NCBI GenBank assembly: GCA_027490925.1
Contig: JAIXXF010000034.1
Location: forward strand, 1-64,000
From: Comamonadaceae bacterium
Lineage (GTDB): Bacteria; Pseudomonadota; Gammaproteobacteria; Burkholderiales; Burkholderiaceae_C
Reading direction: 5' to 3'
DNA: 64,000 bases
Positions 46,938 through 57,272 of the stretch are shown in pieces (position 1 is the stretch's first letter; every line of letters starts with the position of its first letter). Under the pieces are notes generated by a model. It did not search any database, was not told where the DNA came from, and worked only from the letters and a program-made list of their open reading frames with translations. Position numbers and translations under genes: made by a program.

Positions 46938-47698
46938 GCCACACCGACATGGCCCAGACGGAATTCGCAGGCCAGGTGGCGCTAGTGACCGGCGCGTCGC
47001 GCGGCATTGGCGCCGCCATCGCCCGAGGGTTGGCGGCCCGTGGCCTGAAGGTCATTGGCACCGCCACGTCGGATGAGGGCGCCGCCCACATCAGCGCCGC
47101 TTTGGCTGCCTATCCAGGCTGTCGCGGCGCCAACTTGAATGTGAACGACGCCACTGCGCTGGAGGCGTTGGTGGAAGCCATTGTCAAGGCGCACGGTGGC
47201 TTGCAGGTGCTGGTGAACAACGCCGGCATCACTCGGGACACGCTGGCCATGCGCCTCAAAGACGACGATTGGGACGCGGTGCTTGACACCAACCTGAAGG
47301 CGGTGTTCCGCCTCAGCCGCGCCGTCATTCGGCCGATGATGAAACAACGCTACGGCCGCATCATCAACATCACAAGCGTGGTGGGTGCCTCGGGCAACCC
47401 TGGCCAGGCCAACTACGCCGCGGCCAAGGCCGGTGTGGCGGGCATGACGCGGGCCCTGGCCCGCGAACTGGGCTCGCGAAACATCACCGTCAACTGCGTG
47501 GCGCCCGGTTTCATCGCCACCGACATGACCGCCAGCCTGCCCGAAGCGCAACACCAAGCCTTGCTGGGTCAAATCCCTCTGGGCGCCTTGGGCAAGCCGG
47601 AGGACATCGCGCACGCCGTTGCCTACCTCGCTTCGCCTCAGGCGGGCTATGTGACCGGGCAAGAACTCCATGTCAACGGCGGAATGTTCATGGCTTAA
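46934..47698 (+). CDS. fabG: 3-oxoacyl-ACP reductase
   Basis: A 254-residue SDR that reduces 3-ketoacyl-ACP with NADPH. The cofactor loop TGASRGIG is at 19-26, NNAG follows in the fourth strand, and the catalytic Ser-Tyr-Lys lies in TSVVGASGNPGQANYAAAK. The ATG at 46934 overlaps the fabD stop (ATGA). Confidence 0.97.
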   Translation: MSHTDMAQTEFAGQVALVTGASRGIGAAIARGLAARGLKVIGTATSDEGAAHISAALAAYPGCRGANLNVNDATALEALVEAIVKAHGGLQVLVNNAGITRDTLAMRLKDDDWDAVLDTNLKAVFRLSRAVIRPMMKQRYGRIINITSVVGASGNPGQANYAAAKAGVAGMTRALARELGSRNITVNCVAPGFIATDMTASLPEAQHQALLGQIPLGALGKPEDIAHAVAYLASPQAGYVTGQELHVNGGMFMA

Positions 47699-48052
<354 letters not shown>

Positions 48053-48161
48053 CGCACCCCGCACTGCGACCCGCAGCGCAGGCCCCACGCTGGCCGGACC
48101 GACCCGTGATCGTCACGGGACCGCCGGCCGCCCCCTCGGTTTTCTGAACTCACACAGACAT

Positions 48162-49409
48162 ATGTCCCGTCGTCGCGTTGTCGTCACTGGTTTGGGCTGC
48201 ATCAGCCCTGTGGGCAACACGGTGGCCGATGCTTGGTCCAACCTGTTGGCTGGCCAATCTGGCATTGACCTGATCACCAAGTTCGACGCATCGAACTTTG
48301 CCTGCAAGATCGCGGGCGAGGTGAAAGAATTTCCGCTGGAGAGCTACATCGGCGCGAAAGAAGCCCGCTCGATGGACACCTTCATCCATTACGGCATTGC
48401 GGCTGCCGCACAAGCCGTGGCCGACGCGGGCCTGCCCACGGGCGATGCCCTGTCTGAAGAATTGGCCACTCGAATCGGTTGCGTCATCGGGTCGGGCATT
48501 GGCGGCCTGCCCATGATCGAAGAGACCCATGCCGAGCTGATGAACCGCGGTCCGCGCCGCATCTCACCATTTTTTGTGCCCGCGTCCATTTCCAACATGA
48601 TCGCGGGCCACGTGTCAATGCGCAACGGCTTCAAGGGCCCGAACATCGCCATCGTGACCGCGTGCACCACGGGCCTGCATTGCATTGGCGACGCGGGCCG
48701 AATGATCGAATACGGCGATGCCGATGTCATGGTGGCGGGCGGGGCAGAGTCCACCGTGTCGCCGCTCGGCATTGGTGGTTTCGCGGCGATGCGCGCCTTG
48801 TCCACCCGTAACGACGACCCCAAAACCGCTTCCCGCCCATGGGACAAAGACCGAGACGGCTTTGTGTTGGGTGAGGGCGCGGGCATGCTGGTGCTTGAAG
48901 AATATGAGCACGCCAAGGCCCGCGGTGCGAAAATTTACGCCGAGCTGGCGGGCTTTGGCATGAGCGCCGACGCGGGGCACATGACGGCGCCGAACATGGA
49001 CGGCCCCCGTCGCGCCATGCTGCTGGCTCTGCGCAACGCCGGTGTCAATCCCGATCAGGTGAACTACCTGAACGCGCACGGCACGTCTACACCGCTGGGT
49101 GACATCAATGAAAGCAACGCCATCAAAGCGGCGCTGGGCGATCACGCCAGAAAGATCGTCGTCAATTCCACCAAGTCCATGACCGGGCATTTGCTGGGTG
49201 GTGCCGGTGGCATCGAAAGCGTGTTCACCGTGCTGGCCGTGCACCATCAGAAAAGCCCGCCCACGATCAACATCTTTAACCAAGACCCGGAATGCGATCT
49301 GGACTACTGCGCCAACACCGCGCGGGACCTGAAGATCGACGTGGCGGTGAAGAACAACTTTGGCTTTGGCGGGACAAACGGCACGCTTGTGTTCAAGCGC
49401 CTCGTTTGA
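48162..49409 (+). CDS. fabF: 3-oxoacyl-ACP synthase II
   Basis: A 415-residue elongating condensing enzyme. The catalytic Cys is in [10 protein letters not shown], with His in [11 protein letters not shown] and in [12 protein letters not shown]. The start is ATG at 48162, beginning [17 protein letters not shown]. The open frame extends back into acpP but is not coding there. It is the last gene of the fab operon proper, followed by a small protein and then rpoE. Confidence 0.97.
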   Translation: MSRRRVVVTGLGCISPVGNTVADAWSNLLAGQSGIDLITKFDASNFACKIAGEVKEFPLESYIGAKEARSMDTFIHYGIAAAAQAVADAGLPTGDALSEELATRIGCVIGSGIGGLPMIEETHAELMNRGPRRISPFFVPASISNMIAGHVSMRNGFKGPNIAIVTACTTGLHCIGDAGRMIEYGDADVMVAGGAESTVSPLGIGGFAAMRALSTRNDDPKTASRPWDKDRDGFVLGEGAGMLVLEEYEHAKARGAKIYAELAGFGMSADAGHMTAPNMDGPRRAMLLALRNAGVNPDQVNYLNAHGTSTPLGDINESNAIKAALGDHARKIVVNSTKSMTGHLLGGAGGIESVFTVLAVHHQKSPPTINIFNQDPECDLDYCANTARDLKIDVAVKNNFGFGGTNGTLVFKRLV

Positions 49410-49429
49410 CCTGGCCCCACGCTGCCGCC

Positions 49430-49894
49430 ATGCACCACGCCCCATCGGTCCAGTACCCGGTGGGGCGTTCGCGTTTCTTAACGGTGGCGGCGGTCGCGCT
49501 TTGGTCACTGGGCTTATGCGGTGCGGCTGGACAAGCCTTGGCCCTCGGGGCTGTGGCTTGGCCGGTGGGCGTGACCTTGGTCGCGTCGTTGGCCGCAGGC
49601 GCTGTGGTGGTCTGGGCCAACCGCACGGAGCCAACCGGCACCTTGTACTGGGATGGCGATGCCTGGTCCTGGAACGGGTCGGCGCTGCAAGCGCCTGAAG
49701 TCAGCCTCGACCTGCAAACCGTGGTTCTGGTTCGGTTCGTGGCAGAGCAGGGGGTGCACCTGGGGTTGTGGCTCGAACGTCGCCAAGCCCCGGCCCGCTG
49801 GGACGACTTGCGTCGGGCGCTGTGGGCACCACGCGCCAGCGACACGCCGTGGGCCAACGGCGTTGAGCCCGGCGTCACTGGGGGCGCCGCATGA
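49430..49894 (+). CDS. Small membrane protein between fabF and rpoE
   Basis: A 154-residue protein with two hydrophobic helices (about 17-37 and 40-62) followed by a soluble beta-rich part (GTLYWDGDAWSWNG, VVLVRFVAEQGVHLGLWLERR). Its stop overlaps the rpoE ATG (ATGA), so its translation sets the rate of rpoE translation. This position is known for unnamed proteins in Burkholderiales. No function is established. Confidence 0.8.
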   Translation: MHHAPSVQYPVGRSRFLTVAAVALWSLGLCGAAGQALALGAVAWPVGVTLVASLAAGAVVVWANRTEPTGTLYWDGDAWSWNGSALQAPEVSLDLQTVVLVRFVAEQGVHLGLWLERRQAPARWDDLRRALWAPRASDTPWANGVEPGVTGGAA

Positions 49895-50610
49895 GCCCCA
49901 AGTCCGTGCCCCCGCCACCGGCCCCGGCGCCCACGGTCTCACCCGCGCCAGTGGCGACGCCGTTGCCGCTGTCGGGCGAGCCTGCTGCGCCGACCGGCCC
50001 GGCGTCGCCCACCGACAGCGATCTCATGCTGGTGGAGCGTACCGTGGCCGGAGACAACCGGGCGTTTGATTTGCTGGTGATCAAGTACCAACGCCGCATC
50101 GAACGGCTGATCGGCCGCATGGTGCGCGACGCCGAGTTGGTGCAGGACATCGCCCAAGAAACCTTCATTCGGGCCTACCGGGCGCTGCACCAGTTCCGCG
50201 GCGACGCTCAGTTTTACACCTGGCTGTACCGCATCGCGGTGAACACCGCGAAGAAGGCGCTGGTGGATTTGCGGCGTGATCCGTTGATTTTTGAGAACAC
50301 CCTCAAGTCCGGCAGCGACGACGATGAAACTTACCGCCCGGAACATGAACCAACCACCACCGAAACGCCAGAAGCCTTGTTGGCGAGCCGGGAAATCGCC
50401 GCGGTGGTGAACGCCGCGATGGAAGCTTTGCCCGATGATTTGCGCCAGGCGGTGACTTTGCGTGAGATCGAAGGGCTGAGTTACGAGGAGATTGCCGAAG
50501 CCATGAGTTGCCCGATTGGAACCGTGCGTTCGCGCATTTTCAGGGCGCGGGAAGCGATCTCCGCCAAAGTCAAGCCCTTGCTGGACGCCCAGTCGGGCAA
50601 ACGGTGGTGA
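49891..50610 (+). CDS. rpoE: RNA polymerase sigma-E factor (RpoE/AlgU type)
   Basis: A 239-residue ECF sigma factor with region 2 (about 50-120, RNAFDLLVIKYQ-type NRAFDLLVIKY and IAQETFIRAYRAL) and region 4 (about 175-225, LPDDLRQAVTLREIEGLSYEEIA). It has an unusual Pro/Ala-rich N-terminal extension of about 40 residues before region 2. It is followed by the anti-sigma factor genes rseA and mucB and by degP, the classical envelope-stress module. Confidence 0.95.
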   Translation: MSPKSVPPPPAPAPTVSPAPVATPLPLSGEPAAPTGPASPTDSDLMLVERTVAGDNRAFDLLVIKYQRRIERLIGRMVRDAELVQDIAQETFIRAYRALHQFRGDAQFYTWLYRIAVNTAKKALVDLRRDPLIFENTLKSGSDDDETYRPEHEPTTTETPEALLASREIAAVVNAAMEALPDDLRQAVTLREIEGLSYEEIAEAMSCPIGTVRSRIFRAREAISAKVKPLLDAQSGKRW

Positions 50611-50673
50611 ACCCGTGGGTTCCGAACCGAGTGCCGCATCGGCCAAAGCCAAGGCAACTGCGAAAGTCTGTGT

Positions 50674-51285
50674 ATGAAGTCAACCACTGCCCCCCTTGAG
50701 CGCCAGCGCGAATGGATGTCTGCCTTGGCCGACGGCCAGCTCCATGGCCAAGAATTCAACGACGCGATGGATGCCCTGGCTTCGGGCGATGACGCTCAAG
50801 ACGCCTGGCACACCTACCACCTGATCGGCGGCGCGTTGCGGGCGGAACAAGGGGGGGGATCGGTCCAGCACGACGCGTCCTTTTTGCGCGCGGTACAGCG
50901 GCGCCTTGCTACGGAGCCGGTGTGGCCGCGCGAGGTCGCAGCGCCCGTGCCTGTGGCCGAGGCTGCCGTTGCGCCCGATTGGCTGCCCGAGCCGGCGGCT
51001 AACGACGGCCTTTGGCACTGGAAGTGGGTCGCTGGGTTGGCGTCGGTGGCCGTGGTGGGCACTTTGGGCTGGGGTTTGATCACTGGGCTGGCGGGGCCGT
51101 CTGGCCCGGTGTTGGCAGAGTCGGCACCAGACACCATCCAGGTGCGTACCCCCCAAGGGGTGGTGTTGCGCGACCCCCAGCTCGACGACCTGCTTGCTGC
51201 CCACAAACAACATGGCGGTGCATCCGCCTTGCAAACCGCCACTGGTTTTCTGCGAAACGCCACCTTCGATGGCCAAGACCGCTGA
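50674..51285 (+). CDS. rseA: Sigma-E anti-sigma factor RseA/MucA
   Basis: A 203-residue protein. The N-terminal cytoplasmic sigma-binding domain reads RQREWMSALADGQL and DAWHTYHLIGGALR, the RseA_N pattern. One membrane helix (about 111-132, WVAGLASVAVVGTLGWGLITG) separates it from the periplasmic tail, which would be cut by DegS-type and RseP-type proteases. It is located between rpoE and mucB. Confidence 0.93.
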   Translation: MKSTTAPLERQREWMSALADGQLHGQEFNDAMDALASGDDAQDAWHTYHLIGGALRAEQGGGSVQHDASFLRAVQRRLATEPVWPREVAAPVPVAEAAVAPDWLPEPAANDGLWHWKWVAGLASVAVVGTLGWGLITGLAGPSGPVLAESAPDTIQVRTPQGVVLRDPQLDDLLAAHKQHGGASALQTATGFLRNATFDGQDR

Positions 51286-51310
51286 AATTTGATTTTTCAC
51301 CAGGTGTGAC

Positions 51311-52375
51311 ATGATTTTTTGGTCGTTTCGTGCTCTGGCCCTTGTCCTTTTCGGCTTTGTTGCTACTTATTCCGTAGCGGGAGACAGCCGGCCAGCCCCT
51401 GTTGCCCACTCTACGGGCGGGAAGGTCACCCCGCCCGAGTCCAGGCCGGTGACCGACTGGCTGATGCGCATGCACGAAGCCTCGCGCCGCCGCGCCTACG
51501 TGGGCACCTTTGTGGTCACGTCTGCAGGCAACATGTCCAGTGCCCGCATTTGGCACGTGTGCGATGGCCAGCAACAAATGGAGAGGGTGGAGTCGCTCAC
51601 CGGTGCACCGCGCTCAACCTTCCGGCACAACGATCAAGTGCTCACCTTCTTGCCCGACGCGAAGCTGGTCCGCAGTGAGCGGCGCGAGGCCAGTGGCCTG
51701 TTTCCCAAGCTCACCCTGACCGATGACCGGGCCATCGCCGATCACTACACCGCCCAGCCCAGCCCGGTCGCCCAGCCTGACCGCGTGGCCGGTTTCCAGA
51801 CCGACCTGCTGCTGCTCACACCCAAAGACAAGCTGCGTTTTGGCTACCGCATCTGGAGCGAGAAGAAGACCGGTTTGGTGGTGAAACTGCAAACGTTGGA
51901 CACCAGCGGCAACGTGCTGGAGCAGTCTGCTTTTTCGGAACTGCAGCTGGACGCACCGGTCCGCATGGACCGGTTGTCACAAATGATGGGGCGCACCGAG
52001 GGCTACCGCGTCGAGAAAGTCCAGCAAGCCAAAACGTCCCCGGCGGCCGAAGGCTGGTCGCTGAAGTCACCCGTGCCCGGGTTCCAACCGGTGCACTGCT
52101 ACAAGCGGCCCGCTTCGACCCAGCCCGCGGGCGACGGTGCGATGCAATGGGTGTTTTCGGACGGCCTGGCCGCGGTCTCTCTGTTCGTTGAAATCTACGA
52201 CCCCCAGCGCCATCTCCAAGAAGCCACGTCGGCGGTGGGCGCGACGCAAACCCTCACCCGCAAGCTCAGCCTGAAGTCGGGAGACAAGTCGAGCGACTGG
52301 TGGCTCACTGCGGTGGGCGAGGTGCCGCCCGCCACGCTGATGGCCTTTGCCCAAGGGCTGGAACGAACCAAGTAA
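51311..52375 (+). CDS. mucB: Sigma-E regulator MucB/RseB
   Basis: A 354-residue periplasmic protein with a signal peptide (about 1-25). The MucB/RseB fold begins at DWLMRMHEASRRRAYVGTFV and binds RseA and lipids or mislocalised outer-membrane protein. The signal-peptide region contains a 17-nt repeat copy. It lies between rseA and degP. Confidence 0.94.
   Translation: MIFWSFRALALVLFGFVATYSVAGDSRPAPVAHSTGGKVTPPESRPVTDWLMRMHEASRRRAYVGTFVVTSAGNMSSARIWHVCDGQQQMERVESLTGAPRSTFRHNDQVLTFLPDAKLVRSERREASGLFPKLTLTDDRAIADHYTAQPSPVAQPDRVAGFQTDLLLLTPKDKLRFGYRIWSEKKTGLVVKLQTLDTSGNVLEQSAFSELQLDAPVRMDRLSQMMGRTEGYRVEKVQQAKTSPAAEGWSLKSPVPGFQPVHCYKRPASTQPAGDGAMQWVFSDGLAAVSLFVEIYDPQRHLQEATSAVGATQTLTRKLSLKSGDKSSDWWLTAVGEVPPATLMAFAQGLERTK
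51362..51378. repeat. 17-nt repeat, copy 7, in the mucB signal peptide
   Basis: gctacttattccgtagc encodes part of the MucB signal-peptide core (around ATYSVAG). The ends pair (GCTAC/GTAGC), the centre does not. Confidence 0.6.
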
Positions 52376-52396
52376 CCGTTAGTAGAAAGCTGGAAC

Positions 52397-53878
52397 ATGA
52401 CCGACTTCGATTGGAAAAAGGTGCGCAGCCACCTGCTGGTGGCCGTTGTGGCGGTGGGTGTGGCCGTGGCCCTGGTGCCCGCCAAGCCCTTGTCGGCGCA
52501 GGCAGCGGGCCCGGCGGTGGGCGGCCCACGCGGTCTGCCCGACTTCACCGAACTGGTGGAACTGTTGGGCCCATCGGTGGTGAACATCCGCACCGTCGAG
52601 AAAGTGAAGTCTGGCGGCCGCAGCGATGACGAGATGCAGGAGCTGCTGCGCCGTTTTTTCGGTGACCGCGTGCCCAATATGCCGCGTCCCAACCCACGCG
52701 CCCAGCCCGAAGAAGAGCAGCAGCCACGCGGCGTTGGGTCTGGCTTTATCCTGACGCCTGACGGCTTTGTGATGACCAACGCCCACGTGGTCGACGGCGC
52801 CGACGAGGTGGTGGTCACGCTGACCGACAACCGCGAGTTCAAAGCCCGCATCATCGGTGCCGACAAGCGCACCGACGTGGCGGTGGTGAAAATCGACGCC
52901 ACGGGCCTGCCTGCGGTCAAGATTGGTGACGTCAACCGCCTGAAGGTCGGTGAGTGGGTGATGGCCATCGGCTCGCCGTTCGGGCTGGAAAACACCGTCA
53001 CCGCGGGCATCGTCAGCGCCAAGCAGCGCGACACCGGCGACTACCTGCCGTTCATTCAGACCGACGTGGCAATCAACCCTGGCAACTCGGGTGGCCCACT
53101 GATCAACATGCGCGGCGAGGTGGTGGGTATCAACAGCCAGATCTACTCTCGCTCAGGCGGCTTCCAGGGCATCTCGTTTGCGATCCCGATCGACGAAGCC
53201 AGCCGCGTGGCCGACCAACTGCGCAGCAGCGGTCGCGTCACCCGTGGCCGCATCGGGGTGCAGATCGACGCGGTGATGAAAGAAGTCGCGGAGTCCATCG
53301 GGCTGGGCAAAGCGCAAGGCGCGCTGGTCCGCAATGTCGAGAGCGGCGCGCCCGCCGACAAAGCGGGTGTGGAGCCGGGCGACATCATCCTTCGGTTCGA
53401 TGGCAAGCCGATCGACAAATCCTCCGACCTGCCGCGCCTGGTGGGCAACACCAAGCCCGGTACCAAAAGCACACTGACGGTGTTCCGTCGTGGCGCCACC
53501 AAAGAATTGCAGGTTACGGTGGCCGAAATCGAGCCGGAGAAGGCCCAGGCGCGCAAAGCCGATGCCAAGCCAGCCGACAAAGCCAAGTCGTCCAAGGCGG
53601 GTGAACCGCTGGGCTTGGCGGTGAGCGATCTCACCGATGCACAAAAAGCCGAACTCAAGCTCAAGGGCGGCGTGCGGGTGGACGCCGCCAGTGGCAGTGC
53701 GGCGCGGGCAGGCCTGCGCGAAGGCGACGTCATCTTGCAACTGGGCAACAGCCAGGTGGCCAACGTGAAAGAGTTCGAGGCCGCGCTGGCCCGTGCCGAC
53801 AAAACCAAAGCCATCGCGCTGCTGGTGCAGCGGGCGGACTCCGCCAACATTGTTCTGGTGCGCCCGGCACCCAAATGA
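52397..53878 (+). CDS. degP: Periplasmic serine protease Do (DegP/MucD)
   Basis: A 493-residue trypsin-like protease-chaperone. The signal or anchor helix is residues about 10-35; catalytic triad His in TNAHVVDGAD, Asp in DKRTDVAVVK, Ser in NPGNSGGPL. Two C-terminal PDZ domains follow (about 290-380 and 400-490, with a Lys/Ala-rich linker). It is the last gene of the sigma-E module and ends at a strong terminator. The Pseudomonas orthologue is MucD. Confidence 0.95.
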   Translation: MTDFDWKKVRSHLLVAVVAVGVAVALVPAKPLSAQAAGPAVGGPRGLPDFTELVELLGPSVVNIRTVEKVKSGGRSDDEMQELLRRFFGDRVPNMPRPNPRAQPEEEQQPRGVGSGFILTPDGFVMTNAHVVDGADEVVVTLTDNREFKARIIGADKRTDVAVVKIDATGLPAVKIGDVNRLKVGEWVMAIGSPFGLENTVTAGIVSAKQRDTGDYLPFIQTDVAINPGNSGGPLINMRGEVVGINSQIYSRSGGFQGISFAIPIDEASRVADQLRSSGRVTRGRIGVQIDAVMKEVAESIGLGKAQGALVRNVESGAPADKAGVEPGDIILRFDGKPIDKSSDLPRLVGNTKPGTKSTLTVFRRGATKELQVTVAEIEPEKAQARKADAKPADKAKSSKAGEPLGLAVSDLTDAQKAELKLKGGVRVDAASGSAARAGLREGDVILQLGNSQVANVKEFEAALARADKTKAIALLVQRADSANIVLVRPAPK

Positions 53879-53930
53879 GCTGTGGCGGGTGGCTCGGCCC
53901 CGCCTGAGCACCCACACCGGCCTGTGGGTC

Positions 53931-53965
53931 AAACCCCCATCCCGCGGTCGGGATTGGGGTTTTTA
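53931..53965 (+). terminator. Rho-independent terminator after degP
   Basis: AACCCCCATCCCG pairs with CGGGATTGGGGTT around CGGT (one wobble or mismatch), then TTTT. It closes the rpoE-rseA-mucB-degP unit. Confidence 0.85.
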
Positions 53966-54297
53966 CGGGTTTTCGGATCTAAACCACAGCCCCGGGACAC
54001 TTTTTTGGGGATGAGAACCCCGTAAAAGAATGTTTGCGCACACTCACATTGCCGCTGCTTCATGACCGATTTGGTTAAAATGGACTTCGAAGACACCTGA
54101 TTCAGCATAAGCCAGGGCCCATCAACCACCATGCGAGATGTTCTTGCAATGTGCACCGGCCGTCCACAGCTCGCCCACAAGACATCCCAAGCATGGTTCG
54201 CAACGCCTGTGAAAAACCTGTGTATGAATCGCGTGTGGTGGCTCCGCAACGGCCCGTTGCAGCGGCTTGGTGGGGTGTACGGGCATGGCTTTTTGCC

Positions 54298-54372
54298 TAC
54301 AATGAAGCTCCAACTATCGCAGTTGCCATAGATTGTTGGTTCAGGGCGCGTCTGACTATGACGCGCCCTTTT
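54298..54372 (+). ncRNA. Candidate small RNA or lepA leader transcript with terminator
   Basis: A good -10 (TACAAT, 54298-54303; no clear -35) is followed by a hairpin CAACT-atcgc-AGTTG (54311-54325) and then by a strong terminator GGGCGCGTC-tgacta-tGACGCGCCC with TTTTTT (54343-54372). The transcript would be about 60 nt and would stop 48 nt before lepA. It is either a small RNA or an attenuated lepA leader. Confidence 0.4.
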
Positions 54373-54419
54373 TTCTGCCCGGTGCCCGTTTCAATTCAAT
54401 CACTTGTAGCGCTACATTG

Positions 54420-56231
54420 ATGAACCACATCAGAAATTTCTCGATCATTGCCCACATTGACCATGGCAAATCCACGCTGGCAGACCGTTTGATCCAGCGT
54501 TGTGGTGGCCTGGAAGCGCGCGAGATGGAGGCCCAGGTGCTGGACTCGATGGACCTTGAGAAAGAGCGTGGGATAACCATCAAGGCGCAGACCGCCGCAC
54601 TCAAATACAAGGCACAAGACGGCAAGGTCTACAACCTCAACCTGATCGACACACCCGGTCACGTGGACTTCTCGTACGAGGTGTCGCGCTCGTTGTCTGC
54701 ATGTGAAGGTGCTTTGTTGGTGGTGGACGCCTCTCAGGGGGTTGAGGCGCAAACGGTGGCCAACTGCTACACCGCCCTCGACTTGGGTGTGGAGGTGGTG
54801 CCCGTGCTGAACAAGATGGACCTGCCAAACGCCGACCCCGACAACGCACGCAGTGAAGTCGAAGACGTGATCGGCATCGATGCAACGGACGCCATTCCCT
54901 GCTCGGCCAAGACTGGCATGGGCATTGAAGACATCCTGGAAGCGGTGGTTGCACGCATCCCGCCGCCCAAGGGCAACCCCGCAGGCCCGCTGCGCGCGAT
55001 GATCATTGACAGCTGGTTCGATCCCTATGTTGGGGTGGTGATGCTGGTGCGCGTGGTGGACGGCCGCTTGGCCAAGGGCGAGCGCATCAAGATGATGGCC
55101 AGCGGCGCCACCTACAACGCCGACAACCTCGGCGTGTTCACTCCCGCCAACCAGCCGCGCGAGTCGCTGGAAGCAGGGGAGGTGGGTTACATCATCGCGG
55201 GCATCAAGGAGTTGCAGGCCGCGAAGGTGGGCGACACCGTGACGCTGGTCAAGTCGGGCACTGGCGGTGCCGCCGCGACCGCGACCGAACCGCTGCCGGG
55301 CTTCAAGGAAATCCAACCCCAGGTGTTCGCGGGCCTGTACCCCACCGAGGCCAGTGAGTACGACTCGTTGCGCGACAGCCTGGAAAAGCTCAAGCTGAAC
55401 GACGCCTCGCTGCATTACGAGCCCGAGGTCAGCCAGGCGCTTGGCTTTGGTTTTCGTTGTGGCTTTTTGGGCTTGCTGCACATGGAGATCGTGCAGGAGC
55501 GGCTGGAGCGCGAGTTCGACCAAGACCTGATCACCACTGCCCCCAGCGTGGTGTATCAGGTGGTCAAGAGCGACGGGGAGACCATCATGGTGGAGAACCC
55601 CTCCAAAATGCCGGATGTCGGCCGCATGGCCGAGATACGCGAGCCCATCGTCACGGTGCACCTGTACATGCCACAGGAGTATGTGGGCCCGGTCATGACA
55701 CTGGCCAACCAGAAGCGCGGCGTGCAAATGAATATGGCCTACCACGGCAAGCAGGTGATGCTCACCTATGAAATGCCGCTGGGCGAAATCGTGCTGGACT
55801 TCTTTGACAAGCTCAAAAGCGTCAGCCGTGGCTACGCCAGCATGGACTATGAGTTCAAGGAGTACCGCGCATCCGACGTGGTGAAGGTCGACATCTTGCT
55901 CAATGGCGACAAGGTGGACGCGTTGTCCATCATCGTGCACAGGAGCCAAAGCCAGTACCGCGGCAGGGCGGTGGTGGCCAAGATGCGCGAAATCATTTCC
56001 CGCCAGATGTACGACGTTGCGATCCAAGCCGCCATCGGGGCCAACATCATCGCGCGTGAGACAATCAAAGCGCTGCGCAAGAACGTGATCGCCAAGTGTT
56101 ATGGCGGCGACATCACCCGCAAGCGCAAGCTCCTCGAGAAACAAAAAGCAGGCAAAAAACGCATGAAGCAAATCGGCACGGTGGAAGTGCCTCAAGAGGC
56201 GTTTTTGGCCATCTTGCAGGTGGAAGAATGA
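54420..56231 (+). CDS. lepA: Elongation factor 4 (LepA)
   Basis: A 603-residue translational GTPase. The G1 loop is AHIDHGKST (about 11-19), DTPGHVDF and NKMDLPNA are G3 and G4, and the C-terminal domain with [17 protein letters not shown] is specific to LepA. Residues around 285 have a short Gly/Ala/Thr-rich insert ([11 protein letters not shown]) in domain II. ATG at 54420 matches the family start; the frame runs back through the upstream terminator. It precedes lepB, as in E. coli. Confidence 0.96.
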   Translation: MNHIRNFSIIAHIDHGKSTLADRLIQRCGGLEAREMEAQVLDSMDLEKERGITIKAQTAALKYKAQDGKVYNLNLIDTPGHVDFSYEVSRSLSACEGALLVVDASQGVEAQTVANCYTALDLGVEVVPVLNKMDLPNADPDNARSEVEDVIGIDATDAIPCSAKTGMGIEDILEAVVARIPPPKGNPAGPLRAMIIDSWFDPYVGVVMLVRVVDGRLAKGERIKMMASGATYNADNLGVFTPANQPRESLEAGEVGYIIAGIKELQAAKVGDTVTLVKSGTGGAAATATEPLPGFKEIQPQVFAGLYPTEASEYDSLRDSLEKLKLNDASLHYEPEVSQALGFGFRCGFLGLLHMEIVQERLEREFDQDLITTAPSVVYQVVKSDGETIMVENPSKMPDVGRMAEIREPIVTVHLYMPQEYVGPVMTLANQKRGVQMNMAYHGKQVMLTYEMPLGEIVLDFFDKLKSVSRGYASMDYEFKEYRASDVVKVDILLNGDKVDALSIIVHRSQSQYRGRAVVAKMREIISRQMYDVAIQAAIGANIIARETIKALRKNVIAKCYGGDITRKRKLLEKQKAGKKRMKQIGTVEVPQEAFLAILQVEE

Positions 56232-56283
56232 GCACCACACCGCGCGGCCCGCAACCCGTTCACGCTGCCAAAGGCCCCCAGGC

Positions 56284-57252
56284 ATGATTCAAACCATCAC
56301 CGGCGTCGTCTTGGCCGCGTTCGTGGGCTACGCCGCGGGCTGGTACCTCGGCTACGTGGAAGGCAACTTCGCTTTGCTCCTGTTCCTGGCCACCTTGGTG
56401 ACCGGTGTTTACTGGGTGGCTGAGCGCTTGGTTTTTTTGCCACGCCGCCGCCGCGCAGTGCAACAACTCGAAGCCGATACCGCACGGCGCAGGAGCGAAC
56501 TGAGCGACATGGGCATTCAGCAGGCAGACACAAACATCGCCGAGGCGAAACACAAACTGCTGGCACAGCCGTGGTGGCTGGATTGGACTGCAGGCTTGTT
56601 CCCAGTGATCGCCGTGGTGTTTGTTTTGAGGTCATTTCTGTTCGAGCCGTTCAAAATTCCGTCGGGTTCCATGATCCCGACGCTGCTGATCGGCGACCTG
56701 ATCCTGGTCAACAAATTCCACTACGGTGTGCGCCTGCCCGTGCTCAACACCCGCATCACCCAGGGCCAGGCGCCCCAGCGCGGTGACGTGATGGTGTTCC
56801 GCTACCCGCCCAAACCGAGCTTGGACTACATCAAGCGCGTGGTGGGGGTTCCAGGGGACGAGGTGGCCTACCTGAACAAACAACTCACCGTCAACGGCAA
56901 GCCTGTGCCCAAAACAGCGCTGCCGGACTTCTTCGATGAAGACACGCTGCGCTACCACCAGCACTTTGAAGAACAGCTCGGTGCCAAGCCCCACCGCGTG
57001 CTCAACGACGAAGACCGGCCCGCCTTTGTGCCGGGCACCGACGACTTCGCATTCAAGAACAACTGCGTCTACACGGTGGACGGCGTGGTATGCAAGGTGC
57101 CGCCAGGGCACTACTTCATGATGGGTGATAACCGCGACAATTCGTTGGACTCGCGCTACTGGGGTTTCGTACCCGATGCCAACATCGTGGGCAAAGCGTT
57201 TTTCATCTGGATGAATTTTTCAAACATCAAGCGCTTCGGATCGTTTGACTGA
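56284..57252 (+). CDS. lepB: Signal peptidase I
   Basis: A 322-residue inner-membrane protease that cuts Sec signal peptides. Two membrane helices (about 5-22 and 28-50) and a third near 104-120 lead to the catalytic Ser (S129 in PSGSM) and the Lys in YIKRVVGVPGDEV; GDNRDNSLDSRYWG is box E. It lies 52 nt after lepA. Confidence 0.96.
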   Translation: MIQTITGVVLAAFVGYAAGWYLGYVEGNFALLLFLATLVTGVYWVAERLVFLPRRRRAVQQLEADTARRRSELSDMGIQQADTNIAEAKHKLLAQPWWLDWTAGLFPVIAVVFVLRSFLFEPFKIPSGSMIPTLLIGDLILVNKFHYGVRLPVLNTRITQGQAPQRGDVMVFRYPPKPSLDYIKRVVGVPGDEVAYLNKQLTVNGKPVPKTALPDFFDEDTLRYHQHFEEQLGAKPHRVLNDEDRPAFVPGTDDFAFKNNCVYTVDGVVCKVPPGHYFMMGDNRDNSLDSRYWGFVPDANIVGKAFFIWMNFSNIKRFGSFD

Positions 57253-57272
57253 GTGCACTGGAGGGCAGACCC

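Larger units (their letters stand above)
53879..54419. other. 541-bp region between degP and lepA
   Basis: It contains the degP terminator (53931-53965), an A/T-rich stretch with a possible -10 (taaaat, 54076-54081), a region with several CCACA/TGTG 9-mers loosely like DnaA boxes (54161-54236) and a short terminated transcript candidate (54298-54372). No protein gene is supported. Confidence 0.6.

Noticed and set aside
54390-54418. TTCAAT-17-TACATT as lepA promoter
   Set aside because: Transcription would start inside lepA; not consistent with the family start.
54396-56285. 629-codon open frame opposite lepA
   Set aside because: Shadow of lepA; His/Val-rich composition as expected from antisense.
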